From: Antedon bifida | Lineage: Eukaryota; Echinodermata; Crinoidea; Comatulida; Antedonidae | Assembly: GCA_963402885.1 (NCBI GenBank) | Contig: OY727096.1 | Location: 10,583,820 to 10,647,819, forward strand | Direction of reading: 5' to 3' | Length of the DNA: 64,000 nucleotides | In this document: one piece after another, positions 33,901 to 44,041 of the stretch | Numbering within the stretch: position 1 is the first letter of the stretch | Layout of the letters: the number at the start of each line of letters is the position of its first letter | Program-made: the position numbers and the translations under genes | The notes under the pieces: model-generated | What the model saw: the letters and a program-made list of their open reading frames with translations, nothing else | Databases searched by the model: none | What the model was told of the DNA's origin: nothing

Positions 33901-35878
33901 TTAAATTGATAACATGAGGAATAACATCACACTTTCCAACATCAAAAGCACTATGAGAAAAAACATGATTATATTTGGACAATAGGTTAGTCACTAGTTG
34001 AGTTTCCACACAATCAAGGTTACCGTTGATAATTACCCCAGGCGGTAACTGCTGGCTCTCAGAATTTAACTCGGTACCACAAAAAGAATTAGAATAAGAG
34101 TGATTAATGTCATATAACTTACGCACAGAACCGACGGATACAAGTCGACTTTGGGTGTGGTCACTAAATTTACAATCATCAATATCAGATTTTACACTAC
34201 CGTCAACAATGTCTGAATGTGAATCACAAGGAACAGTCACGTCAGAATGTTGCAAAGAAACTAAGATACTTGATTCATCCTCATCTACTTGCAAAAGAAT
34301 TTCAGCCTTTCTATTCCATGGAGCATCAACATGTGTAGCTGTTACCTGTGAAAGATCACGTAATAGATGGAAACCTTGTAATTCGCGTAAAATGTTACAC
34401 CCAATCAAAACAGGATATTCATTACTATGATTAGTTACAGTGACAGCATCTGAAACTACCAAAAAGCTACCAGTTAACTTTTGTTCACCTATAACAATGG
34501 GAATTTCTACATATCCTTCGATTGGAACCTCCACCCCACAAACACCGATAACATTCATGAAAAGTCCATTAACAGATCCCAGCTCTCCAACAATTGACTT
34601 TAACTGCTTATTATAGACCGATGACGGAATTATTGAAGCTTCAGCCCCTGTATCCAAGATACAACCTAACTCAGTTGAGCCTATTCTAACGATAGTACAT
34701 GGACTTCTGGCTACTAATTTATCTACTAAAACAGCATCGGAACATTTCAAGGATTGGGCGTTAGACATATTTCCATTATTGTCCGTGGCAACAACAGGGA
34801 TATGAACTTCACGTTCAACATTACCAGTTGGAATTGGATGATTGGCTTGTGACTTAGAAACAGTATTAATTATATCTTGAGTAGGCGTATCTGAATCACT
34901 ACGTTGGATACCCGGAGTATTAGAATTACTACTACGATTCTTATGTGGACATGCATATGAATAATGACCTCTTCCTCTACAAAACCAACACAACCCAGAA
35001 GGTATTTCACAATCAGATTTGGTATGACCATTTTTACCGCAATTGTAACATTTTAAAGGACCTGTAGAATTTTGATTAAACTTAGGTGGACTAGATATAA
35101 ATTGGGAACGCTGAATTTCGCTAATTTGTTTCTTTAATGCTTGCAATTCTCGCTTTACTTCTGATAGTTCTGAGGGCCGTTCATTACATTCTACGCCATG
35201 TGCACGCGGATTTGACCTAACAATATCAATTTTATACAACTCAAGAACTTCTTCGCGCATATCAAAAAAAGATTTTCCTCTAAAAGCTAGCTCAATGCGA
35301 CGTAATTCACGCTTAACTGTAGGATCACGAACACCGTCCACTAAACGCTGCTTTAAAGTAGTATCTTGAAGATGTCTCAAAGCGGATTGCTCAGAGGGGC
35401 GAGACGCTTCGACAAGTTGGGAGTACAATTTCATTAAAGAAAGGCTATATTCAGCCAAGGTTTCACCCGGTAACAATTGCCTAGAATAGAATGCTGAACT
35501 ATATGATGCAACAGAATCCTCCGATTTAAAAGCGAGTTCTAAAATTCTTATAGCCGCTTTCACATTCTTCCCATTTTCACACATGCTCATACTGCATTTA
35601 ACCTCATCCTTCGCACAGCCACCAAGATGACTAATCAGGGTATCGTATCGATCATCATCGCCCAACGAATAATGATCACAATAAATTCGAAAATCTTCAA
35701 GCCATTCTTTTAACGTAAGGTCCCCAGGAGAACTTGGAACACCCTTAAATTTTACTAACTTAATCGGAGGAGCTTTCTGAACCGAAACGCCTTTTAAAAC
35801 ATTAGTTAATGCCGCAATCATATCATTAACGCCATCGCCGCTTGCAGCTGCTTCAGATTTAGATTCGCCTAGCGACAT
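30911..35878 (-). CDS. Gag-pol polyprotein, 1655 aa, uninterrupted
   Basis: A single reading frame covering all Ty3-type proteins. Residues 1-270 are a gag-like region. Two CCHC zinc knuckles follow near 278-310 (CYNCGKNGH and CWFCRGRGH). Then come a retropepsin with LDTGAEASII near 407, a reverse transcriptase with the catalytic YLDD near 816, RNase H with EVDAS near 970 and TDHNP near 1044, and an integrase. The integrase has a H-H-C-C zinc domain near 1230 and a DDE core (IDFLK near 1296, HSDQG near 1354, NGQCER near 1391). The C-terminal tail is basic, then acidic. Gag and pol share one frame with no stop or frameshift between them. The ATG at 35878 lies ~400 bp inside the 5' LTR. All the catalytic motifs listed are present. 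The clade cannot be fixed by eye. Confidence 0.95.
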   Translation of the reverse strand: MSLGESKSEAAASGDGVNDMIAALTNVLKGVSVQKAPPIKLVKFKGVPSSPGDLTLKEWLEDFRIYCDHYSLGDDDRYDTLISHLGGCAKDEVKCSMSMCENGKNVKAAIRILELAFKSEDSVASYSSAFYSRQLLPGETLAEYSLSLMKLYSQLVEASRPSEQSALRHLQDTTLKQRLVDGVRDPTVKRELRRIELAFRGKSFFDMREEVLELYKIDIVRSNPRAHGVECNERPSELSEVKRELQALKKQISEIQRSQFISSPPKFNQNSTGPLKCYNCGKNGHTKSDCEIPSGLCWFCRGRGHYSYACPHKNRSSNSNTPGIQRSDSDTPTQDIINTVSKSQANHPIPTGNVEREVHIPVVATDNNGNMSNAQSLKCSDAVLVDKLVARSPCTIVRIGSTELGCILDTGAEASIIPSSVYNKQLKSIVGELGSVNGLFMNVIGVCGVEVPIEGYVEIPIVIGEQKLTGSFLVVSDAVTVTNHSNEYPVLIGCNILRELQGFHLLRDLSQVTATHVDAPWNRKAEILLQVDEDESSILVSLQHSDVTVPCDSHSDIVDGSVKSDIDDCKFSDHTQSRLVSVGSVRKLYDINHSYSNSFCGTELNSESQQLPPGVIINGNLDCVETQLVTNLLSKYNHVFSHSAFDVGKCDVIPHVINLKDETPIRLPYRRIPPHSISSVKSMLQEMLDQGIIRPSKSEFASPIVLVKKKDGSLRMCVDYRKLNFQTLKDSFPLPRIDEVLEVLTGSCYFSTLDLSHGFFQIIMADESINKTAFRVPWGLYEFVRMPQGLSNSPGTFQRVMEYVLGDMNLTQIVLYLDDILIFSSSFKQHLSRLENVLSRLYKYGLKVKGKKCDFFKTEVTYLGHVISSAGVAVDYGKIEKILTWPTPKSITELKSFLGLSSYYRKFICNYAKIAAPLHLVTRLSDTQAGKAHRFRWTEIEEAAFVELKNALTKPPVLVYPKFDEPFVIEVDASLKGLGACLLQDSNGSLHPIAYASRSLRGAECRYPDLSSFKLELLGLKWAVVDKFASYIQGSKVTIFTDHNPLAHLKTAKLGATEMRWVSQLAMFDIEIKYKPGSSNKCADTLSRRPISVCTDFKSDLGVIASCLNIYVDSHPSINKCKPCIEIDQSSRSINKALSIFPSYSHEQLAECQKKDRELGEIWKLWMEKWCPGDRYNTDNSRMLGWLRQWTSYREICGVLYREINEDIHGKIHQLLVPTNLRNLFIDLCHDKWAHQGVQRTIQLLKRRCFWPGMNGDVRTHISKCFSCVSSKVPTPTVKPPLRHILAFRPEEILAIDFLKMDRGKGGYEDILVMTDVFSKFSLAVPCKDQTADTVARVLRDNWFSHYGVPARLHSDQGRSFEGKIIRGICSLYGMTKSRTTAYWPAGNGQCERFNKTLCSLLRSLSPKDRHKWPELLQHIVFMYNSTPHTVTGVTPYLLMFGREPLIPLDHFIGGAEQDWSEDYLTKEADLMKRAYEVVSRRIKSAAAKEEHRYKSCSPKEILEIGDRVLLRRRHFNTRHKLANKFEEHSYIVETINKEADVFGIRSAVGGPLNYVNRRRLRSDPRSVVEEPVHFDWNEWLPYDGLEADVNYKDESCESESDDDVESFKIVVDVNSDKQIDVERDDSGVIPRRSSRSTKGVHKNRYRLPMSTLQK

Positions 35879-36272
35879 TGCAGAAGGTGAATTTGTGACA
35901 ATATTATAGTAACTACAAATACTTTAAACACTACTACAATAAACAGAGTTTCAATACAAAAAATAAGTATCGTAAGTGTAATGCAAAAGTAACAATATTT
36001 CATATAAGGTAAGTATAAGCATCAATTCACAACATCATCTTAAATAACAACACGCTGGCTGCCATGTCCATCGGAACAAAGATTCTGTAATATATATAAA
36101 ACCATACACTTTCCGTTCTAAAATTAAATTAAGTTCATAAATCTTATCTGTCCAATACTCCTTGTCTTATGCACGATCCAGGGTTTGGTAAAACAATTGT
36201 TGAAAATACACAATGCAATCCTCCTTCAGGAACGCTTGAAACGTTGCATCCATCCTGTCCGTGACGCCAATT

Positions 36273-37087
36273 TGTCGTGGTTCGGGAATCCTTAATATTG
36301 ATTTGCTAGGTTTAGACCATTAAGGTTTGGTTTGTGAAGCCATGTATCCCATGCAACAAAACAATACGCAAGATGAGGCTGCATTTACTCTGTATCATTT
36401 ATTTCTCTAAACAGGAACAAACCCTGTATAAAACAACGTCATAATTATTATTTTTCCAGCAGTGTAATATAATTCAACAATAAAAACAATCACAAGCAAG
36501 CTTACTATAATATGGTCACTTCACTAATTATCAATTAGTATTACTGTATATAACATTAGTATTACTGTATATAACATTTAACGAACTTATACCTGGATCC
36601 AATACACCAATTTCATACTACTAATCACATCAACCTGGTAAGTTATCCAATTAACTTCAACATGGTATGTGATACAACTAACTTCAACATGTATGCTATC
36701 TAATAAGACAAAGCTGTATATCAAAGAGAAATTATAAACAGTGAATTCATTGTCGTTACAAATAATGAACGATAACAACTTAACTCGGTTATGCACATGG
36801 AGTAATACTGTAAAACATTATGGTTGTATAGAAAATAATTATCTACTCACAGTATTGGCGAGAATCCACACTTAAAAGAAATACAGTATATAACATGTCT
36901 TACTCAGACAACAACTAAAACAACTTCTGCAGAACCAACGCTCACGCAGCCTATTCGATATAATCATTCACCTGATATGCAAATACGCCCGCGAATACCA
37001 GTAGTGAACAATAGCAATGCAATGCAATATATTGCGCCACCAATAATGTAGGTATAAGAAACTTCGGAAGCTTTCCGATCCATTACA
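36273..37087 (-). repeat. 5' LTR
   Basis: 815 bp, same length and apparently same sequence as 30045-30859. It should carry the promoter of the element. The 5' untranslated region is 35879-36272. Confidence 0.95.
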
Positions 37088-37202
37088 CATCCACATGTGG
37101 ACTTTCACTTTGAAGGTCTTAATCTCCTAATCATACTAGAACAATGTCTGATTTAATAAATCAAAGTAGTTGGTCCATTGATTAAATATTTAATTTATGG
37201 TG

Positions 37203-37471
37203 GACCATCCACAGACAAAGAATAAGGTGTAAGACCATCCACAGACAAAGAAAGGGGTGTAAGACCATCCACAGACAAAGAAGAAGGTGTAAGACCATCC
37301 ACAGACAAAGAAGGGGGTGTAAGACCATTCACAGACAAAGAAGGGGGTATAAGCCCATCCACAGACAAAGAAGGGGGTGTAAGACCATCCACAGACAAAT
37401 AAAGGGGTATAAGCCCATCCACAGACAAAGAAATGGGTATAAGACCATCCTCAGACAAAGAAGAGAGTGTC
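37203..37471. repeat. Minisatellite, 30 bp unit x ~9
   Basis: Nine near-identical 30 bp units built on 'gaccatccacagacaaag' plus 'aagggggtgtaa'. On the minus strand each unit encodes a decapeptide like SLSVDGLTPP, inside an open frame 37195-37563 (122 codons) that begins MPLSGMFSRL. Because the unit is a multiple of three, the open frame may be a by-product. I do not call it a gene. Confidence 0.9.
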
Positions 37472-37563
37472 TTGTTATTCTCATGCGCAAAGAATATCTT
37501 TAGTTTACCCTCTACATGATGAGATGCTATATACAATCTTGAAAACATTCCGCTTAGCGGCAC

Positions 37564-38639
37564 GAAGTTTTTTTTTTATAGTTTTGTTTGATTTTAAGTA
37601 AAATGAACTATTTTGTTCTTTGGTATTTTATCACTAGGCATAAGTGCATTGTTTGGATACGAGTAGCCACAAAACCTTCAAACTGAGTTTTACCGCTCCT
37701 TTATTCAATAAATTAGTGGCTGACGACCAATTCAATGTTGTACTGCATCTCCAATGAATTCCCGAAGTTGTCTAATGTGGCAACCATCTTTGTTGTTTTT
37801 CCAGTTCATAAATTGTACCTATATGTAATTCATTCGGATGTTAATTTCACTACTTCATGACCAGCATGCCACATTCGTAAACTCATTTATCCTCTGTTAT
37901 TTCAATTTAACTCCACCTACATCCTTTATTTTGGCATTTAACTGTTTGTGATACAATGCAATACTGTGCAAGATTAAACATTATAATGTTCAAAGGCAAA
38001 CATTCATAGTGCTATGGCATGCTGTTAAGTACAGTTAGGTAAGTTGACTTCAAACTGAAGACTGTAGTGTAATAGCTTCATCCTCAGAGGTATAATGTTG
38101 AACATATGATGCTCCTCCGTGCGGTATTCTCACTCAGAGTATGACATTGGGGAATCAGAATCTTCTTCTTCTTTTTTAGGACTCTTGGGCTTCTTTAAGA
38201 GATTACTTTTTTAAATTTGAAGAGAGGGCCTCTTTTCGAAAAAAATGCTGTAGATTGTGTGAATTGCTACTAAAATGATTTTTTAAACATTCCCTACCAA
38301 TTGTACATATTAACCGAGGAAGCATACAAAAAGAAGATGCAATCAAAGTAGGCCTAGCACTTGAAAAACAATCAATTGTAGAATAACTGAGGCTTGATTG
38401 TTGAAATATAAAGGGTTCATTGTAAGGTCATTAATAATATATTGATATAAACACGATCATCATACTATTCATTTGACATTCAATTACAGGCTATCTCGAA
38501 AAGAAGCTCATACTATCACCTTTTCAAGGTTTTACGGTATTCCATAACATGTATGTTATTTCCTCTGTTAAACTATTAAAACTTTTAGCTAATCAGAAGG
38601 TTTCATCATCATTGAACTAATGGTACCACCCAGCACGAT
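37564..38639. other. Unassigned sequence inside the 12.2 kb segment
   Basis: No homology recognised. On the minus strand 38130-38210 gives a short charged frame ending KKPKSPKKEEEDSDSPMSYS and E before a stop. It could be a remnant of a C-terminal exon, but there is no upstream frame or clear acceptor. Confidence 0.3.
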
Positions 38640-38815
38640 GACGGGACGTTTTGCCGAACGTCATTTCGCCGACCGGACATTTCGCTGACAAGACATTTCG
38701 CCGACAGGACGTTTCGCCGAAAACCATTTAGCCGACAGACAATTAGTCGACAGACATTTGGTCGACAGACTATTGGCCGTCAAGACACTTTGACGACAGG
38801 ATACCGCCGATAATT
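38640..38815. repeat. Degenerate ~18 bp tandem repeat (CGACAGGACATTTCGC-type)
   Basis: About ten diverged copies of a unit like 'gacatttcgccgacagga', decaying toward the right ('gacatttggtcgacaga'). Non-coding. Confidence 0.8.
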
Positions 38816-39253
38816 CTTATGTACGAGTTTTGTATTGAATTTAAAACGTTTGCATTACGGTCTCGTTACGTAAAAGGACACGTTTCACTTTAGTAAAATA
38901 AAAATACGGTAAGCCTTTACAGTATAAACCAATTCGCATGAAAACACTCATAACGAATCCACTCTGACACAACAATTTATAGGCCTACGTTAAACTAGCC
39001 TTAAGTTAAACAGTACCAGGCCTACAGTATATATCAATTTTGTCAATTTGAAACGGCCAGTTCAGTGAAAAAAACATTATAGTAGAATATATTAAAAAAT
39101 AATAATCCATTTATGATGAATGTCTATCTTGAAGATAATAGTCGACCTTTTGGATTTTAACCTACATTTGCTATTCTAAATCATTGAAGAGTAAAAACCT
39201 TGATAAATAATGAGAAACTACACTGAGGGACTAAAGAAACGTCATGGGCGTTA

Positions 39254-39500
39254 GATAGTTGGGTTTGGGGGTGGGGGGGGGGGGCGGGGGGAGCGATTAT
39301 TATTGAAAGTGATGTTTTATTGGGGAAGCATCAAATGCTTGGTAAATTGTAGATAAACGTGCGATGAATTCTACTAAAAATTGTATCATTGTGTTACTAT
39401 AAATATAATACAATATTGTGTGTATAATTGTGGATGGGCGTTTAGTAGATAGTTGGGTTTGGGGGAGGGGGCGATTATTATTCAAAGTGATGTTTTATTG
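39254..39500. repeat. Duplicated G-rich motif, ~194 bp apart
   Basis: 'gatagttgggtttggggg' followed by a G-run and 'gcgattattatt.aaagtgatg' occurs at 39254 and 39448. The first copy has a long G tract (39267-39292) that could form a quadruplex. Confidence 0.7.
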
Positions 39501-40100
39501 GGGATGCGTTTATTAAAATAAGTTATTCCTGCCAGATTACTAAATAAAACTCGGGATTTCACTCGATTTTAAACAAAATGTCTTATCATCAGATCTGCCT
39601 ATGTCATTTTATAATAATATTCCCCACAATATATTCCGATGCTTTATGGTGTATATTTAATTTGATCTTTATTAATTTGCAGCATAATTTTTATTTTTTA
39701 ACTACCGAACCTTCACATGCGCGGTCCGATCCGAAAATAAACAAACAACTAACATTGCTATATAGCCACTAACGGCCAACTTAGTTGAAAACAGGAAGTT
39801 GCAAGGTGAACATGTGAACTTATCGTGAACCCGGAAATTACTTCGACCCGCGTACAATTGAAATTAAATTGAAAATATACTGATGAAATCAAAAATGCTG
39901 TTATAAAACCCTTTATAATATCTTCCTAAGATAGAAATATGGAACAATAGCGTAGTACTGAAAACTAATGTTATCAAATCTACGTTTCGCGGTACATCTA
40001 AGATAGATAAGGTAGGTATCCAAGGCGGAGATTTATACCGAAGTTTTTCCATTGTGTTCGCCTATGTCAGAATTAACCATAATTTATATATAGATGTCAT

Positions 40101-40390
40101 ATTGCTCAATGTGTAACAGTTAAGAAAAAGAATTAGCCGTTGTCTTCGATCTTGTAGGGGACCGGGATAGGAAATTGCTGTCAATAGTATTTTCGTATAT
40201 CCCAAAGCCATGGCCGGGCATGTTTGGGCTACTGTTTGGGGCAACTTACAGGATAAAGTTGCTGTCAATGGTATTTTTGTGCACCCCAATGTGTAACAGT
40301 TACAATGCAAAAGGAATTAGCCATGTGGCTCTTGACATGAATAACACCATTTTTGAGTGGTCACTTTGGGCTACTGTTTGGGGCAACTTT
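40101..40390. repeat. Tandem sub-repeats adjoining right inverted arm
   Basis: Blocks 'aatgtgtaacagtta', 'gggctactgtttggggcaac' and 'aggataaagttgctgtca' recur two or three times between 40101 and 40410. The right end of the 12.2 kb segment therefore has internally repeated, subterminal sequence. Confidence 0.6.
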
Positions 40391-40646
40391 CAGGATAAAG
40401 TTGCTGTCATTGCTGTTTTAACATTCTATACACATATGCGGACAATGTCTAACAACTTTTATCCGTGTGGCTTTTCACATGATTAAATCAATTTTTTTAC
40501 CTCCTTATTTGGTGTCCCCAGGGAAAATTTACAGGATACGAGCCGGCAGCAATATTGATTATTGAATCTTAGCCATATATATACATAATCATCCCATCAA
40601 ACCAGTTGTGGTTTTTCACATGAATACATTCTATGGGCGCCTGATC
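40391..40646. repeat. Right arm of inverted repeat
   Basis: Inverse of 28453-28700. The outer end TGGGCGCCTGATC is followed by TA at 40647-40648. Confidence 0.75.
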
Positions 40647-41164
40647 TAAATCAAATGAACGAGCGATGCGTGTGCGTCCTCTGGTTTTATAAATCTAAGC
40701 TAATATGTATAAATAAGACAAAAATAATAAAATAGTGTTTTGAACTTTAAAATGAGGAAGAAAATAAATGAATCACTAATATCCGCATCTGTAAAAAAAA
40801 TGAATAAAATATAATATAATAGGCTTATAAATTATAAATTTCCTAAAATTATCTAAAATATGACTTCAACTTTAACATAACAAATGCATCTTCAATATTT
40901 GCTGCATAATAAAAAGAAATCGGAAATTTAGAATTTAATAATCTGAATGTGAACATTCTTAAGTCTACCAAAAATGATATAGGCCTATGTCTTATTAAAG
41001 AAAAATTATTGTCATTGATTTTCATGTTAGAAAATATAGACAACCAAAGTAACATCGTTCCTTTTGTTATCTATTTACAAATTAAATTAATGTTACCTCT
41101 TTTAATCTCAATTTATTAACCGTCTATTGACACCAAACATATTTTCCCACTAATTTATACTTAC

Positions 41165-41299
41165 AGCATTTCTAGGGATGATATATTGGCGAAGACTTTT
41201 TTTGAGATTCGTTGAATACTATTTTTGTTCATTAATATTTTTTTAACTGAAGGTAGTTGCCGATCGCCCAATGCTGTTAGATAGTTCCAGCTCAAATCA
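41165..41299 (-). pseudogene. Gene B exon 12 (two LRRs)
   Basis: 135 bp beginning DLSWNYLTALGDRQLPSVKK, the equivalent of gene A 810-944, open in the expected frame. Donor GTAAGT. This is the last exon before the 12.2 kb insertion. Confidence 0.8.
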
Positions 41300-41729
41300 C
41301 TAAAAAATAAATAATAAATAAAACAATAGTTCAAACCCTAGACTATGGTTAGTGTTGGTAACGACTTTGGTTGTTATACTTTCTAATGCCGCAATGAGTA
41401 AAAAATTACCTTATTTATGTTTAAAACCACAATTACTTTATAGAATTAACACATTTAGACACAAAAACACACAGAAATATGAAAATATTCCAACAGGTCT
41501 TTACAGTATTCTTAATAGGTTGTACGTAAATCTTTTTTTCTGATAATCAATTTAGTATTCGATCTGTAAGTTAGGTTCGATTGGTCGCACAATACCATAA
41601 TGTCGGTCTCACACACAGCGAGCGCAGTACAGTAGTAATCTGACACAACAATCATTATTATTAATAAAATTTTATTTTCCTCACTATTGAGTTAATGGTA
41701 TAATGTTTAGACAAACGTACTATACTTAC

Positions 41730-41792
41730 AGTGTATCAGTTATGTTAGCGTGCAAGATCGGTATTTCCTTAAGGTTGTTATAGGCAAGTCGT
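41730..41792 (-). pseudogene. Gene B exon 11 (LRR)
   Basis: 63 bp encoding RLAYNNLKEIPILHANITDT. Acceptor TTATGTAG, donor GTAAGT. Intact. Confidence 0.8.
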
Positions 41793-42033
41793 CTACATAA
41801 AGTTTAAAATATACAATACATTGATAGTAATTAATGGAACATTATAAAATCTTATATGTAGATAAACAATAGAAAAGACAAGATATAGATTATGCAAATC
41901 AAATCAACAATTATTATTTACATTGTTTTTTTGTCTTTTCTTTGTTTTAAATTTAAGATGTACACAAGACTACATGTGTCTAATAATGTTGATTAGGCCT
42001 ATATTTGTGCATGGCCTACATAACCGTACTTAC

Positions 42034-42105
42034 AACAAATAAATCCTGTCCAATGCAACAAATGCATCCGTGTGTATAAAGTTAATATTGTTGTCTTCAA
42101 GTTTC
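42034..42105 (-). pseudogene. Gene B exon 10 (LRR)
   Basis: 72 bp beginning KLEDNNINFIHTDAFVALDR. Acceptor TCTCTAG, donor GTAAGT. Intact. Confidence 0.8.
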
Positions 42106-42519
42106 CTAGAGAAAGAAGTTGGTACGTACTACTAATTAATTTGTACAGAATATAAAAAAACATCTGAGAAAGTATATAGCAAAAGTCATTAGACTATTTA
42201 ACCAAATGTTCCCGAAAGTGCCAATTATGTCTTTTGCCATACGTGATCAAACAGAAGTTTGAAGTTTTTTTCTCTATCTAACATTAAGAATGTAAGTTGT
42301 GAAATACATTTACATTTTCATGAGTTTTTTTTTCTCGTATATTATTAATACAGATGTTTATAATCTTTTCTTATACAAATTATAATGTTCCTATTATATA
42401 TTTTCATTTCACTTTTCATTATAGTATTATATTATAATATTGAAACACTTACATCTATAACAAAATATAAAATTAATAATGTTATGTTTATAAAGTTTTA
42501 CAAAAGAAGCAATACTTAC

Positions 42520-42588
42520 ATGTTTATAATTGGTCCGCCTTGAAAAGCTTTTGAAGGTATGCTTTGTAAACTGTTTCTGTCTAGATAT
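42520..42588 (-). pseudogene. Gene B exon 9 (LRR)
   Basis: 69 bp beginning YLDRNSLQSIPSKAFQGGPI. Intact. Donor GTAAGT. Confidence 0.8.
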
Positions 42589-43100
42589 CTATGGATATTG
42601 GAATAATGAGTAAGTTGTTTTTTAACATATCACTAGTAATCTTAAATGCACTACTTAAACTTTAAAATTAATAATAACTTTAACAAACTTCATTTAAACA
42701 TTCATAATACAAAAACAAAATGTTCATAAATTATTAAAATGCTTTTAACTTTCATATCATAACATAACATTAAATATTTAATGTTATAACCCATTTTATC
42801 TACAGTAGGAACAACTTGGAAAAATAGAATTCAATCATTTGAAGGTGAATATATTCAACTAATGTCATTAAGAACCAAAGGAGTAACTATTTCTACAATT
42901 GAGAAAAATTGTTTTATTTTATTTGGGTTTGTAATACTATTTTCATCTGGAAAAATATCTCTGTTGTAAAATATTGTAATCCATAAGACATACATACATA
43001 TTATGTCTCTCAACATTGTTTTTTTTATAGAAAAATGAAAGAATTGTAAGGTAAACATAGAGCCTAATTATTATACTCATTAATTGACACCTTTACTCAC

Positions 43101-43175
43101 ATGTTACTTCCGCTTGTAACGTTTTTGAAAGTTCCAGTAGAAATGTTAACAAGGTTACGATTGTTTGCAATCCAT
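43101..43175 (-). pseudogene. Gene B exon 8 (LRR)
   Basis: 75 bp beginning WIANNRNLVNISTGTFKNVT. Donor GTGAGT is good, unlike gene A's. Intact. Confidence 0.8.
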
Positions 43176-43443
43176 CTATTGAAAGAAGATAATCAATAAC
43201 ATATTAAGAAGTTACTCAATAACAGATTAAATATTACCACTAATAATAACATACTTGCATTTGCAGTAAGTACTAATACTACTAAAACATTGGTAAATTC
43301 ATGCTGTACTGGCAGGCTGTAAGTTATTATATTAAAGCAACATACTCTTGTTGTGTGAACCTATTTCTGGAAAATGCTGGCGCCGCAACTAACTAATACA
43401 GTGATTTTTTTAACACTTGTGCCATCCTGATTACTGTACCTAC

Positions 43444-43521
43444 AATTCAACTGAAAAACTTGTATTCAATGCAAATGCATTTTCACACAGCTCTTGAAGT
43501 TCGTGGTTATATTGAATCCGC
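43444..43521 (-). pseudogene. Gene B exon 7 (LRR)
   Basis: 78 bp beginning RIQYNHELQELCENAFALNT. Donor GTAGGT, acceptor AATTGCAG. Intact. Confidence 0.75.
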
Positions 43522-43976
43522 CTGCAATTTAGAAATGATATAATATGGAGCATCTCAATAGAAAGAAACCAACATCAATGGCGCTTCGCACCTTATTAAA
43601 ATCAAGCAACACAATATATGAGGTTCGAGGTTGTTTTGCATATTGGCGATGATAAAGTAATTCATTATTTTGTTTCTGCGAGGAAGTATGTTGGCTATCT
43701 TTAACATAGACAATATTAATCTTATAAATTACTCATGATTTCTGCCTGAGACCTCGATGATTAACAATTTCAAAAGAGGAATTGGAATGGGGTTTCCAGC
43801 ACAGCTAATTTTTGGATATGATTTAAATCATTGGACTTTTTGGCAAACTTGTAAGAAACACAATTGTATTACTAGTATAGTTATCAATTTTTTTTGACAC
43901 TTGGTTTTTCCGATAATTGGTTATGGTTTTTATACTGGCGCTTGCATGACAATGGAATTGCCAATAAAATACTTAC

Positions 43977-44041
43977 ACATATTGCAATTGGATGTTTATA
44001 AATGTGAAAGGTTCAATGCTATAGGGTTAGACGATACGTCA
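43977..44041 (-). pseudogene. Gene B exon 6 (LRR), 4-base deletion
   Basis: Splice sites are conserved (TTTTTTCAG; GTAAGT) but the exon is 65 bp, against 69 in gene A. The loss falls around 'aaccctatagc' where A has 'aaccatctacatagt'. The shifted frame meets TAA about 45 bases in. Skipping the exon would restore frame because its neighbours are symmetric. Confidence 0.8.

Larger units (their letters stand above)
30045..37087 (-). mobile_element. Full-length Ty3-like LTR retrotransposon
   Basis: Two 815 bp direct repeats (30045-30859 and 36273-37087) keep a constant offset of 6228 bases, and I saw no mismatch on reading. The minus-strand LTR begins TG and ends CA. The short flank 'catc' on both sides is the likely target duplication. 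After the 5' LTR (36273) the minus strand reads AATTGGCGTCACGG, so a primer-binding site starting TGG is plausible. Before the 3' LTR a purine tract, AAGCGGGGAAA, fits a polypurine tract. One intact gag-pol frame and matching LTRs indicate a very recent insertion. There is no envelope gene. It lies in gene B's intron, in the same transcriptional direction as the gene. Confidence 0.95.
28453..40646. mobile_element. 12.2 kb segment bounded by long inverted repeats, inserted in gene B intron
   Basis: The outer ends are GACCGGGCGCCCA at 28453 and its near inverse TGGGCGCCTGATC ending at 40646, each next to a TA dinucleotide. Inverted similarity extends inward for ~250 bp (28453-28700 against 40391-40646) and includes two copies per arm of 'catgtgaaaagccac'. 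Right of 40646, B's intron resembles the start of this window, left of gene A exon 12 (shared 'ctctggttttataaa'). That supports insertion into a pre-existing intron. Removing the segment leaves ~1.6 kb between exons 27397 and 41165. I find no transposase. Either it is one large non-autonomous transposon later hit by an LTR element, or two MITEs in opposite orientation. TA ends would fit a Tc1/mariner-type enzyme. Confidence 0.55.

Noticed and set aside
34107..34430. 107-codon plus-strand frame across gag-pol
   Set aside because: It is antisense to the intact retrotransposon polyprotein and has no family resemblance.
28453..40646. Polinton/Maverick giant transposon
   Set aside because: The length and inverted repeats invite it, but no DNA polymerase B, integrase (other than the LTR element's own), ATPase or capsid frame is present.
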